The notes below the pieces were generated by a model. It did not search any database. It was not told the DNA's origin and saw only the letters and a list, made by a program, of their open reading frames with translations. Both the position numbers and the translations under genes were made by a program. Of a stretch of 64,000 bases of DNA, positions 26,591 to 35,590 are shown piece after piece (the stretch's first letter is position 1; each line of letters starts with the position of its first letter). The DNA lies in assembly GCF_034424375.1 (NCBI RefSeq), contig NZ_CP139965.1, forward strand, positions 6,324,001 to 6,388,000, given 5' to 3'. The DNA is from Paraburkholderia kururiensis. GTDB taxonomy: Bacteria; Pseudomonadota; Gammaproteobacteria; Burkholderiales; Burkholderiaceae.

Positions 26591-27238
26591 TTACGTCTGC
26601 GCCTCGGCCAGCACCTGCCGCACGACCTGCTCGAACGCGTCCACAGGCTGGCCGCCCGTCACGAGGTAGCGGCCGTTGAAGATGATGGACGGCACCGACT
26701 GAATGCCCATCGACTGGTACTGGGCTTCTTCCGCGCGCACCTCGTCGGCGTAGGCGCCGCTTTGCAGGACCTGGCGTGCCGCGTCGGCATCGAGTCCCAC
26801 CGAGCGCGCCGCCTCCACCAGCACCTCGTGATCGCTCGGGTCTTTGCCTTCGCCGTGATACGCGCGCAGCAGCGCGAGCTTGAGCGGCAATTGCCGGCCT
26901 TCGATGCCGGCCCAATGCAGCAGCCGGTGCCCGTCGAACGTGTTGTAGACGTGCGTGCGCGGACCGAAGGTGAAGCCCACGCTCTCGCCGCGCTCGCCGA
27001 TCATCGCCTGCGTCTCGGCGATCTGCTCGGGCGTCCGGCCATATTTCTTGCCGAGGTAGTCCACAATGGCCTCACCGCCCGGGCCCATCTGCGGATTCAG
27101 TTCGAAGGGATGCACCACGATCTGGGCGTCCACCTCGTTACCCAGGCGCTCGAGCGCGCGTTCAAGCGAAGAAAGGCCGATGGCGCACCAGGGGCACGCG
27201 ATATCGGAGACGAAATCGATTCTGAGCGGTTGGGTCAT
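26591..27238 (-). CDS. DsbA-family oxidoreductase, FrnE subfamily
   Basis: 215 aa, the usual FrnE length. The thioredoxin-fold active site is CPWC (residues 15-18, in SDIACPWCAIG), and the helical insertion and cis-Pro loop (SVPSIIFNGRYLVTGGQ) are present. There is no signal peptide, so it is cytoplasmic, unlike classical DsbA. The roles known for relatives are thiol-disulfide exchange under oxidative stress and polyketide isomerisation. It is monocistronic. Confidence 0.9.
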   Translation of the reverse strand: MTQPLRIDFVSDIACPWCAIGLSSLERALERLGNEVDAQIVVHPFELNPQMGPGGEAIVDYLGKKYGRTPEQIAETQAMIGERGESVGFTFGPRTHVYNTFDGHRLLHWAGIEGRQLPLKLALLRAYHGEGKDPSDHEVLVEAARSVGLDADAARQVLQSGAYADEVRAEEAQYQSMGIQSVPSIIFNGRYLVTGGQPVDAFEQVVRQVLAEAQT

Positions 27239-27343
27239 TGCGTTCCTGAAAACGGTTGCGGCCGCGCCCGGTGCGCAGCGTGAGGCGCACAGGTTAACCG
27301 GAATCGCCGCGGGCCGCTGAAGCCCCTGCGCTCACTTAAGCGC

Positions 27344-28909
27344 TCATGCCGTCGCCTCGTCCCGCACGTTGAACTGCGCGACGGCCTCGTAGAGCCGTGC
27401 GCTCTGTGCCTCCAGCGAAAGCGCCGCCGCCGACGCCTCTTCCACGAGCGCCGCGTTGCGCTGCATGGTCTGCTCCATCTGCGTCACCGTGGCGTTCACC
27501 TGCTCGATGCCGGCCGACTGCTCGTCTGAAGCGAGGCTGATCTCGTTCATGATGGTGTTCACGCGCGCCACCGCATCCACGAGTGCGCTCATCGTCGAGC
27601 CCGCCTGTGCGACGAGCTTGCTGCCGTCTTCCACGCGCTGCGTGGAGTCGCCGATCAATTCCTTGATCTCCCTCGCCGCCGACGCGCAGCGCTGCGCGAG
27701 CCCCCGCACTTCGGCCGCGACCACGGCGAAACCCCTGCCCTGCTCGCCCGCGCGCGCCGCCTCCACCGCGGCGTTGAGCGCGAGGATATTGGTCTGGAAC
27801 GCGATGCTTTCGATCACGCTCACGATGCCCGCGATCTTCGACGCGCTCTCCGAAATCGAGCCCATCGTCGAGACCGCGCGCTGCATGGCGTCGCCGCCGC
27901 GCGAGGCAAGATCCGCGGCGCCCGCGGCATGACTGCGCGCGTCGCGCGCGTTGTCGGCGTTCTGGCGCACGGCCGCCGTCAGTTGCTCGACGCTCGCGGC
28001 CGCCTGCTGGAGCGAAACGGCCTGCTGCTCCGTGCGCGCGGAGAGATCGACGTTGCCGCTCGCAATCGCCCGCACGTCGCCCACGATGGTGTGCGCGCTC
28101 GTGCGTACCTGCAGCACGGTCGTCGCGAGCCCCGCCTGCATCTGCCTGAGCGCATCGAGCAGATACGCCATTTCGTTTCTGCGCGTCGCCACCACGTGCG
28201 CCGTGAGATCGCCCTGCGCGATCTTCTGGAAGTGATCCACGGCGAGATGAATGGGCCCCACCACCGCCTTCGTGAGCGCACGCTGGGCCACCACGCCGAT
28301 CACGAGCGCAACAAGCGCCACGGCCACCATGCCGCCCACGAGCTTACGCAGGCGCGCATCCGCCGCTTCGTAGCGGGCCTTTTCGCGCGCTACCTGGAAG
28401 TCTTCGAGCGCGCCGATCGCCTGCTGATAGGCCGCGAAAAGCGCGGGCGGCATCTCGCGCTGAGTCTGGAGAAAGTTGAACGTGTCGTCCTGATCGAGCT
28501 GCGTAAGCGCCTTCGTCACCACTTGATCGAGCAGCGCCTGGCGGTGTTGCTGCAACGTGGCAACGAGCCCCTGTTCCGTGGCGTCGGCGGCATGCAGGCG
28601 CGTGTAGGCGTCGAGTTCCGCGTTGCTTTGCGCGAGCAGTTCGTGCAGCCGCGCGATGGCCTCTTTCGCCGGCTGCCCTGCGCTCAGCATCTGCCCCACG
28701 TCCCCCAGCGCGCCGCGCAGCACGAGCATGCGTTCAGAGCTGGTCTTCAGATGCAGCAGCGACGCCGTATCGTCGCGATACATGGCTTCGAGCGAGGCAT
28801 TGCCCGCATAGAGCCCAGCGATGCAGGCCCCCACGACGAGCATGAGCAGGACGGTATAGCCGCCGATGGTCGCGGCCAGCCCGCCGCGGATGGTCAGTTG
28901 TTTTCGCAT
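27344..28909 (-). CDS. Methyl-accepting chemotaxis protein, Tar-like four-helix sensor
   Basis: 521 aa. TM1 is at about residues 13-35, a roughly 150-residue periplasmic four-helix (TarH-type) domain follows, TM2 is near 190-210, then HAMP and the signalling domain with SIAFQTNILALNAAVEAARA and GRGFAVVAAEVRGLAQRC. The tip is the same 36-heptad-like class as the other receptor in this window, and no CheR-binding pentapeptide is visible. The ligand is unknown. It is monocistronic. A 230-bp gap separates its start from the cobM stop and shows no clear sigma-28 site. Confidence 0.93.
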   Translation of the reverse strand: MRKQLTIRGGLAATIGGYTVLLMLVVGACIAGLYAGNASLEAMYRDDTASLLHLKTSSERMLVLRGALGDVGQMLSAGQPAKEAIARLHELLAQSNAELDAYTRLHAADATEQGLVATLQQHRQALLDQVVTKALTQLDQDDTFNFLQTQREMPPALFAAYQQAIGALEDFQVAREKARYEAADARLRKLVGGMVAVALVALVIGVVAQRALTKAVVGPIHLAVDHFQKIAQGDLTAHVVATRRNEMAYLLDALRQMQAGLATTVLQVRTSAHTIVGDVRAIASGNVDLSARTEQQAVSLQQAAASVEQLTAAVRQNADNARDARSHAAGAADLASRGGDAMQRAVSTMGSISESASKIAGIVSVIESIAFQTNILALNAAVEAARAGEQGRGFAVVAAEVRGLAQRCASAAREIKELIGDSTQRVEDGSKLVAQAGSTMSALVDAVARVNTIMNEISLASDEQSAGIEQVNATVTQMEQTMQRNAALVEEASAAALSLEAQSARLYEAVAQFNVRDEATA

Positions 28910-29140
28910 GACGTGCCCTGAAGCGCCGGCCGGCGCATGCCGGCTGGGCGCGGGATACCCCGGTTCGGATGGACGAGCTGCGTGCGGTGCCCGGCCATCG
29001 CGCCACGCATCGGACGATTAACCGGGACCACCCATCGGGATGACGTCAGGACAGGTCAGGAAATTTTGCGCGCATCCGACATGGATATGACGAATTGCGC
29101 CAGCTTCGCAGGCAGGCGGCCTGGAGCCGCCGCGCAGGCT

Positions 29141-29881
29141 TCATCGACCGGCGGCCTGCGCGCTCGCATACAGCGACGAATCGGCGAAACCTTCGGCGGC
29201 CAGCACGCGGCCCACGAGAATCAGCGCCGTGCGTTCGATGTCGGTCTGCTGCACCTTCGCGGCAATATCCGCAAGCGTGCCCGTCACGCGTTCCTCGTCG
29301 GGCCAGCTCGCGCGGTAGATCACCGCGACCGGGCAGTCCGCGCCATAGTGGGGCAGCAGTTCGTCCACGATGCGCGCGATGTGGCGCACGCCCAGGTGAA
29401 TCGCCAGGGTGGAACCGTGGCGCGCGAGGTCGCCCAGTTGCTCGCCTTCGGGCATCGCGGTTTTCGTCGCATAGCGCGTGAGGATCAGCGTCTGCGAGAT
29501 GCCGGGCAACGTCAGCTCGCAGCCGAGCGCCGCCGCGCAGGCGGCCGTCGCCGTCACGCCCGGCACGATTTCGTACGGAATGCCGAGCGCGCGAATGCGG
29601 CGAATCTGCTCGCCGATCGCGCCATAGAGCGACGGGTCGCCCGAATGCACGCGCGCCACGTCCTGCCCGTTTCGATGCGCTTCGGCGAGCAACGCCACGA
29701 TGGCATCGAGATCGAGATCCGCCGTGTTGACCACACGTTCGGCCGTGTTGCCCGCAAGCACCGCAGGCGGCACGAGCGACCCCGCATACAGGATCACCGG
29801 ACAACTGCGCACGAGGCGCTGCCCCTTGACCGTGATGAGTTCGGGGTCGCCCGGCCCGGCGCCGATGAAGTACACCGTCAT
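29141..29881 (-). CDS. cobM: Precorrin-4 C11-methyltransferase
   Basis: 246 aa. A tetrapyrrole methylase: it begins VYFIGAGPGDPELITVKGQR (SAM-binding GxGxGD-type loop), with HSGDPSLYGAIGEQ and VPGVTATAACAAALG further on. It adds the C11 methyl group to precorrin-4 to give precorrin-5. The ATG overlaps the cobK stop (ATGA), so it is the last gene of the tightly coupled unit cobL-cbiD-cobK-cobM. No riboswitch is seen in front of this unit. Confidence 0.95.
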   Translation of the reverse strand: MTVYFIGAGPGDPELITVKGQRLVRSCPVILYAGSLVPPAVLAGNTAERVVNTADLDLDAIVALLAEAHRNGQDVARVHSGDPSLYGAIGEQIRRIRALGIPYEIVPGVTATAACAAALGCELTLPGISQTLILTRYATKTAMPEGEQLGDLARHGSTLAIHLGVRHIARIVDELLPHYGADCPVAVIYRASWPDEERVTGTLADIAAKVQQTDIERTALILVGRVLAAEGFADSSLYASAQAAGR

Positions 29882-30645
29882 GCGTTCGCTCCGCGATGCG
29901 TCGTCGGTTTGCGGTCCGCCGCCGTGCGCCACGCGCGAAGGGCCTCGAGCAGCGCGACCGGTTCGTCGAACGTGCGGTCCGCGTTGGGCAGCGTGGGACG
30001 CTGCAACAGGATCACCGGCAAGCCGCGTTCGCGCGCCACGTCGAGCTTCGCTTCGGTGGCGCCGCCGCCGCTGTTCTTGCTGACCACGACGTCGGTACTG
30101 CATGCGTCGAACAGCGCGCGCTCGCCTTCCAGCGTGAACGGGCCACGCGCGCCGATCACACGGCAACGCTCGTTGCCGGGATGCGCGTCGAGGCAGCGCA
30201 CGGTCCAGTATTGATGCGCGGGAATGCGCTCGAGATGCGCGAGCGGCTCGCGACCCGTGGTGAAGAGCGGCCGCTCGAACGGCGCGAGCGCCGCCATGAG
30301 CTGGGGCCAGCCGCGCACGAAGCGCCAGTCGTCGCCCGGTCCCGGCTGCCACGCCGGACGCCGCAACGCCCAGCACGGTACGCGAACCGTGCGGCACGCC
30401 GCGACCGCGCTGCCGCTCATGTTCGCGGCATACGGATGGGTAGCGTCGATGACGAGGTCCACGCGCTGTTCGCGCAGATAGCGCGCGAGCCCGTCGCCGC
30501 CGCCGAAGCCGCCCACGCGCACCTGGCACGCCAGATCGACGGGTACCTTGCCGAGCCCCGCGAGGCTATAGACGTCATCGTGTTTGAGGCTGCGCGCGAT
30601 CTTTAGCGCCTCGCCGGTGCCACCGAGCAGGAGTACGCGCGTCAT
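29878..30645 (-). CDS. cobK: Precorrin-6A reductase
   Basis: 255 aa. A Rossmann-like start (RVLLLGGTGEALKIAR), then DATHPYAANMSGSA and FTTGREPL, and a final VVVSKNSGGGATEAKLDVAR; these are the CobK/CbiJ signatures. It reduces precorrin-6A to 6B with NADPH. Both ends overlap neighbouring genes by 4 nt (ATGA at 30642-30645 and 29878-29881), so translation is coupled to cbiD and cobM. Confidence 0.94.
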   Translation of the reverse strand: MTRVLLLGGTGEALKIARSLKHDDVYSLAGLGKVPVDLACQVRVGGFGGGDGLARYLREQRVDLVIDATHPYAANMSGSAVAACRTVRVPCWALRRPAWQPGPGDDWRFVRGWPQLMAALAPFERPLFTTGREPLAHLERIPAHQYWTVRCLDAHPGNERCRVIGARGPFTLEGERALFDACSTDVVVSKNSGGGATEAKLDVARERGLPVILLQRPTLPNADRTFDEPVALLEALRAWRTAADRKPTTHRGANA

Positions 30646-31748
30646 CGTGCCTCGCCGACGAAGCGGCCCTCGCGGTCGACGGCGAACATCTCCACGGCGA
30701 CGTCGGGCGGCACGATGCCGCGTGCCACCCGGAGCGCCTCGCGGCACACGATGTCGCCCAGCGCGATGCCCTGCGCCTGCGCGAGCGCGAGCGCCTGCTG
30801 GCTCGTGTTGGCCGCGCGCATGGCGGCCTGCAACTCGTCGCTCGCGCCGTGTGCCGCGGCCCATTGCGCGAGCAGCGGCAAATCGATGCTCGATTGCCGG
30901 CTGTGCAGATCGAGGTGCCCGGCCGCGAGCTTGCTCAACTTGCCGAATCCGCCGCACACGCTGAGCCGCGCCACGGGCGCGCGGCGCAGGTGCTTCAGCA
31001 CGGCGCCCGCGAAGTCGCCCATTTCGATCAGCGCCATGTCGGGCAAGCCGTAGCGCCGGCGCATGGCGTCTTCGCTTGCGTTGCCCGTGCAAGCAGCAAG
31101 GTGCGCGATGCCGTTGGCGCGCGCCACGTCGATACCCTGATGGATCGACGCGATATAAGCCGAGCACGAGAACGGCCGCACGATGCCGGTGGTGCCGAGA
31201 ATCGAGAGGCCGCCCACGATGCCGAGCCGCGGGTTCATGGTCTTGAGGGCGAGGGCCTCGCCGCCCTCCACGCCGATCGCCACCTCGAAGCCGCCCGTGT
31301 AGCGATACTGCGCCGCGAGTTGCGCGAGGTGGTCGCGCATCATCTGGCGCGGCACGGGATTGATGGCGGGTTCGCCCACGGGCACGACGAGCCCCGCGCG
31401 CGTCACGGTGCCCACGCCGGGCGCGGCGTGAAAGCGCACGCCGGGCGCCTCGCTCGACCGCACGCGCGCGAAGACCACGGCGCCGTGCGTCACGTCCGGG
31501 TCGTCGCCCGCGTCTTTGACAGTGGCGGCTTCGGCGCCGTCGGCGCCATCGCGACCATTCACGAAACGGCAATACGTTAGCTTCATCTGAACATGCTGTC
31601 CCTTCGGTAAGACAATTTCGGACACCTCGCTTGCCTCGCCTGCCAGCAGCAGACGCGCCGCCGCCAGCGACGTGGCCGTCGCACAGCTTCCCGTGGTGTA
31701 GCCGCTGCGCAGCGGGCGCGGCGCTTCGTGCGTTTCGTCGCGCATCAT
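30642..31748 (-). CDS. cbiD: Cobalt-precorrin-5B C1-methyltransferase
   Basis: 368 aa. The CbiD hallmark LRSGYTTGSCATAT is at about residues 14-27, with GVGTVTRAGL and GTTGIVRPFSCSAY further on. CbiD belongs to the anaerobic pathway, where it methylates C1 after CbiG has removed the C20 fragment. Its presence together with cobG and cobN, and the absence of cobF, points to a mixed pathway. The start ATG at 31748 overlaps the cobL stop by 4 nt. A second Met follows directly. Confidence 0.95.
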   Translation of the reverse strand: MMRDETHEAPRPLRSGYTTGSCATATSLAAARLLLAGEASEVSEIVLPKGQHVQMKLTYCRFVNGRDGADGAEAATVKDAGDDPDVTHGAVVFARVRSSEAPGVRFHAAPGVGTVTRAGLVVPVGEPAINPVPRQMMRDHLAQLAAQYRYTGGFEVAIGVEGGEALALKTMNPRLGIVGGLSILGTTGIVRPFSCSAYIASIHQGIDVARANGIAHLAACTGNASEDAMRRRYGLPDMALIEMGDFAGAVLKHLRRAPVARLSVCGGFGKLSKLAAGHLDLHSRQSSIDLPLLAQWAAAHGASDELQAAMRAANTSQQALALAQAQGIALGDIVCREALRVARGIVPPDVAVEMFAVDREGRFVGEAR

Positions 31749-32998
31749 CGGTGCGTGCCCTCGCGAGTAGCCGCGCCGGCATCGTCGCGTAGAGGTTTCG
31801 TGACTTCGTAGAGCGTGACCGGCAGCGCCGGCCGCCACGTGTCGAAGCCGCCCAGCGGCTGTGCCTCGTTGAGCGCGATGCGCGTGAGCGTGCCGCCGCA
31901 GCGGTCGCGCCACGCCATGAGTGCGGCGTCGCCCTGCAACGTCACCGCGTTGGCCACGAGCCGGCCGCCTTCGCGCAGGCTCGACCAGCAGGCCTCCAGC
32001 ACGCCGGGCACGGTCACGCCGCCGCCGATGAAGACGGCGTCGGGCGCGGGCAAGCCGGCGAGCGCCTCAGGCGCGCGGCCCGCCACGAGCACGAGCCCGG
32101 GCACACCGAGGGCGTCGCGATTGTGTTCGATGAAACGCTGGCGGCCCGCATCGGCTTCGATGGCAATGGCGCGACACGAGGCGTGCGCGCGCATCCATTC
32201 GATGCCGATGGAGCCGCTGCCCGCGCCCACATCCCAGAGCAGTTCGCCGGGACGCGGCGCGAGACGCGCGAGCGTGATGGCGCGCACGTCGCGCTTGGTG
32301 AGCTGGCCGTCGTTGAGAAAGGCGTCGTCGGGAAGGCCGCACGTGAGCGGCAACGAACGCGCCTCCGTTGCCTCGCAGGCGAGCGCCACGACGTTGAGCG
32401 CGGCCACGTCCCGCGCTTGATCGGACGGCCAGGCCGCGGCACGCACGTCGATGCGGCGTTCGCGGTCACCGCCCAGATGCTCGAACACGTGCATGCGCGT
32501 GGCGCCGAAACCGCGCTCGCGCAGCAGCGCGGCGATGGCGCCGGGCGACTCGCCGTCGCGGCTCAGCACGAAGATGCGGGCGCCGTCGTGAAGATGCGCG
32601 TTCAGCGCGGCAAGCGGGCGCCCTACGAGCGACGCCACCGCGACTTCCTGCAACGCCCATCCGAGCCGCGCCGCCGCGAGCGAAAGCGACGACGGCGCGG
32701 GCAGCACGCGCCATTCGTCGGCGGACAGCGCCCGCGCGAGCGTGGCGCCGACGCCGTAAAACATGGGGTCGCCGCTCGCCAGCACGCACACCGGCTTGCC
32801 GCGCCGCGCGAGCACCGGTGCGATGTCGAACGGCGACGGCCAGGCCTCGCGCCGCGCCGCAATGCGCGCGGGCAACATGGCGAGGTGGCGCTGGCCGCCC
32901 ACCACCACATCCGCTTCGAGCAACGCGCGTCGCGCCGCCCGGCCGAGCCCGGCAAATCCGTCTTCCCCTACACCTACCACCGTCAGCCAGGCGGGCAT
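31745..32998 (-). CDS. cobL: Precorrin-6Y C5,15-methyltransferase (decarboxylating), CbiE-CbiT fusion
   Basis: 417 aa. The N-terminal half is the CbiE-like tetrapyrrole methylase (LTVVGVGEDGFAGL, VCVLASGDPMFYGVGATLA). The C-terminal half is the CbiT-like Rossmann methylase/decarboxylase (LLWDVGAGSGSIGIEWMR). Together they methylate C5 and C15 and remove the C12 acetate carboxyl. The start at 32998 follows AAAGGA at 9 nt. It is the first gene of the minus-strand unit and diverges from the cobG riboswitch, about 115 bp away. Confidence 0.95.
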   Translation of the reverse strand: MPAWLTVVGVGEDGFAGLGRAARRALLEADVVVGGQRHLAMLPARIAARREAWPSPFDIAPVLARRGKPVCVLASGDPMFYGVGATLARALSADEWRVLPAPSSLSLAAARLGWALQEVAVASLVGRPLAALNAHLHDGARIFVLSRDGESPGAIAALLRERGFGATRMHVFEHLGGDRERRIDVRAAAWPSDQARDVAALNVVALACEATEARSLPLTCGLPDDAFLNDGQLTKRDVRAITLARLAPRPGELLWDVGAGSGSIGIEWMRAHASCRAIAIEADAGRQRFIEHNRDALGVPGLVLVAGRAPEALAGLPAPDAVFIGGGVTVPGVLEACWSSLREGGRLVANAVTLQGDAALMAWRDRCGGTLTRIALNEAQPLGGFDTWRPALPVTLYEVTKPLRDDAGAATREGTHR

Positions 32999-33114
32999 TG
33001 CATCGTTTCCTTTGAGCTTGATCAGTGCCGCTTCGCGCCGGTCTTTGCAGGCTTTACTGCGGCCTTCCTGCGCGGTCGTGCCCGTCGCAAAAAAGAGGAT
33101 AATACCGCCTCGCC

Positions 33115-33347
33115 GGTGCCCTACGGGGCTGAAAAGGGAACACAGCCAAGCTGTGGCTGCCCCCGCAACTGTGAGCAGAAAGTCCGCGCCGCCACGCGCC
33201 ACTGGACGATCGGGCAAGCCAGCCGATCCACCGGGAAGGCCGGCACGGACGCCGGGTCGCACATGGTCTTCAACGCGCTTTCGTACGTTTTTCGCGCGTC
33301 TTCCATGCGGCAACCCGGCAAGCTGCGAGCCAGGAGACCTGCCGGCC
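33115..33347 (+). ncRNA. Cobalamin riboswitch upstream of cobG
   Basis: The ordered conserved boxes are present: GGTGCC at 33115, AAAAGGGAACAC near 33133, the core CTGCCCCCGCAACTGTGAG from 33157, GCCACTGG at 33198, GGGAAGGC at 33233 and the closing AGCCAGGAGACCTGCC ending near 33343. This is an adenosylcobalamin aptamer followed by about 150 nt of leader before cobG (TTG at 33499). Bound B12 should reduce cobG-cobH-cobI-cobJ expression. A possible -10 (GATAAT, 33098-33103) sits just upstream. The divergent cobL unit has no such element. Confidence 0.92.
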
Positions 33348-33498
33348 AGGACGTTCCGTTCGTGCAAGCCAACACCGGGCGGGGTGCACCGGTGCCGCGC
33401 GCTCTCCTCGCCACGCAAGGAGAACACCTGGCCGCAGCGCGACGCCTGATTCCTCACTGAGCTTTTTCACCGATCTCACTGAACGCGAGCGCTGCGCA

Positions 33499-34971
33499 TT
33501 GAGCCACGATCCGACTCCTTCGCTTCGGCCTTCCGCCTGTCCCGCGCTGACGCGCATCGTCAGCGCACGCGACGGCGGGTTGTGCCGCATCAAGCTGCCC
33601 GGCGGCGAGCTGCACGCCGAACAGGCCATCGCGATTGCCGAGGCGGCAAGCGAACATGCCGGCGGTGTGATCGAACTGACGAACCGGTCCAACGTGCAAC
33701 TGCGCGGCGTGCGCGCCGGCCACGAGCCCGCGTTGATTGCGCGGCTGCTCGCGGCAGGGCTCGGGCCGCGGCAGTTTCCGGATGCGTCGCCTCTTGCGTC
33801 CAAGGCGTCGTGCGACGCGCCGTTGTCGACGCCACGCCTTGCCGCCGCCGACGACGTGCGCAACGTGATGGCGAGTCCCTCCGCGGGCCGCGACATCGGC
33901 GCACTCGTCGACACGCGGCATCTCGCCGCACAACTGCTCGCGCTGCTGGAAGGCGAGCCGCGTTTCGCCGCGCTCTCGCCGAAGTTCGCGTTGCTGCTCG
34001 ACGGCGGCGAACGGCTCGCGGCGCTCGATCATCCGCACGACATCTGGCTCTCGGCCATCGCGCCGGAACAGCACGCCGGCCAAACCTGGTTCGCGTTCGG
34101 CCTGGCGGGCGAACCGTCGTGCACGCAGCGTTGCGCGCTCGCCGCCGTGCAGGCGGTCGACGTGCCCGCGCTGGTTCGTGCGCTGCTCACGCTGTTCCTC
34201 GACCTCGCCCGCCCCGAAGAGACGCGCATGCGCCACCTCGTCGCCGCGCACGGCGAGATCGCGCTGCTCGAACACCTGGCATACCGTATCGATTTTCCGC
34301 TGCGCCGTGACGCCGCCGTCGACGCATGGCGCCGCGCGCCCGCCGACGCATCGCTGCGATTCGGCGCTCACCGGCAACGCGATGGCGAACGGTGGTACGT
34401 AGGCGCGCAGCCGCCGCTCGGCCGCCTCGATGCGCCCACGCTGCGCGAACTCGCGCGGCTCGCACAACAGACCGCCGCCACGCTGCGCGCCACGCCGTGG
34501 CAAGGCGTGCTGCTGGTCGACGTCGAAGCGTCCGCGGTACCGCAGGTCCAACGCGCTCTGGATGCACTCGGACTGATTCAGGACGCGCGCCATCCGCTCG
34601 CAAGACTCGTTGCGTGCGCGGGCTCGCCCGGTTGCATGAAGGCGCACGCCGACACCAAAGCCGATGCCCTCGCACTCGCGCCGCATCTGCCAGACGACGT
34701 GCAAGTTCACGTGAGCGGCTGTGTGCGCTCGTGCGCCGCCGCGCACTGCGCGCCCTACACGCTGCTCGCCGTGGAGCCGGGCCGCTACGACGTCTATCGG
34801 CGCGTCGAACAGGCGGCCGCACAATCGCCGTCCGACGAAAGCGGCGCCCTCGGCGCAGGCCCCGCCACCCCGCGCTTCGGCGAACGCCTCGACACCCATC
34901 TCACCCTCGACCAGGCCACGCGCGTGCTTCACGCGGCGCGCCTCGCGTACGGAGTTTCTTCCCATGCTTGA
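33499..34971 (+). CDS. cobG: Precorrin-3B synthase (oxygen-dependent), nitrite/sulfite reductase fold
   Basis: 490 aa. It has the ferredoxin-like half (GGLCRIKLPGGELHAEQA, GVIELTNRSNVQLRG) and, at about 374-411, the [4Fe-4S]/sirohaem cysteine pattern CAGSPGC then SGCVRSC. CobG uses O2 to make precorrin-3B and so marks the aerobic pathway. The only standard start in frame before the conserved region is a TTG with a weak ribosome site, which would suit control of translation by the riboswitch leader. The stop overlaps cobH by 8 nt. Confidence 0.93.
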   Translation: MSHDPTPSLRPSACPALTRIVSARDGGLCRIKLPGGELHAEQAIAIAEAASEHAGGVIELTNRSNVQLRGVRAGHEPALIARLLAAGLGPRQFPDASPLASKASCDAPLSTPRLAAADDVRNVMASPSAGRDIGALVDTRHLAAQLLALLEGEPRFAALSPKFALLLDGGERLAALDHPHDIWLSAIAPEQHAGQTWFAFGLAGEPSCTQRCALAAVQAVDVPALVRALLTLFLDLARPEETRMRHLVAAHGEIALLEHLAYRIDFPLRRDAAVDAWRRAPADASLRFGAHRQRDGERWYVGAQPPLGRLDAPTLRELARLAQQTAATLRATPWQGVLLVDVEASAVPQVQRALDALGLIQDARHPLARLVACAGSPGCMKAHADTKADALALAPHLPDDVQVHVSGCVRSCAAAHCAPYTLLAVEPGRYDVYRRVEQAAAQSPSDESGALGAGPATPRFGERLDTHLTLDQATRVLHAARLAYGVSSHA

Positions 34972-35590
34972 TTACGTCCGCGACGGCCAGGCCATCTATC
35001 GCGCGTCTTTCGCGACGATCCGCGCCGAGGCCGACCTCTCCCGCATCCCGCCCGACCTCGAAAAGCTCGCGGTGCGCGTGATCCACGCGTGCGGCATGGT
35101 CGATATCGTCGATGCGCTCAAGTTTTCGCCGGGCGCGGGCACGGCAGGGCGCGATGCGCTCAAACGCGGCGCGCCGATTCTCTGCGATGCCCGCATGGTG
35201 GCCGAAGGCGTCACGCGCGCGCGGTTGCCCGCGGCGAACCCGGTGCTCTGCACGCTCGGCGACCCGGCCGTGCCCGCGCTTGCAAGCGAGCTTGGCAACA
35301 CGCGGTCGGCGGCGGCGCTCGAACTCTGGCGTCCTCATCTGGCCGGCAGCGTGGTCGCCATCGGCAATGCGCCCACCGCGCTTTTCTATCTGCTCGACAT
35401 GCTCGACGCGGGCGCACCGCGGCCCGCGCTGATTCTGGGCTTTCCCGTGGGATTCGTCGGCGCCGCCGAATCGAAAGCGATGCTCGCCGCCGACAGCCGC
35501 GGCGTGCCGTTCGTGATCGTGGAAGGCCGGCGCGGCGGCAGCGCGATGGCCGCGGCCGCCGTCAACGCGCTGGCCTCGGAGGCTGAATGA
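34964..35590 (+). CDS. cobH: Precorrin-8X methylmutase
   Basis: 208 aa. The CobH/CbiC features are clear: the catalytic His region VRVIHACGMVDIVDAL, CDARMVAEGVTRARL, and AIGNAPTALFYLLDML with GFPVGFVGAAESKAML near the end. It moves the C11 methyl to C12 to give hydrogenobyrinate. The ATG lies inside the end of cobG, and its stop overlaps cobI by 4 nt. Confidence 0.96.
   Translation: MLDYVRDGQAIYRASFATIRAEADLSRIPPDLEKLAVRVIHACGMVDIVDALKFSPGAGTAGRDALKRGAPILCDARMVAEGVTRARLPAANPVLCTLGDPAVPALASELGNTRSAAALELWRPHLAGSVVAIGNAPTALFYLLDMLDAGAPRPALILGFPVGFVGAAESKAMLAADSRGVPFVIVEGRRGGSAMAAAAVNALASEAE

Noticed and set aside
31745..33457. Extension of the CobL frame upstream of 32998 across the divergent region
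   Set aside because: The extra codons lie antisense to the cobG riboswitch and show no similarity to CobL. AAAGGA sets the start at 32998.
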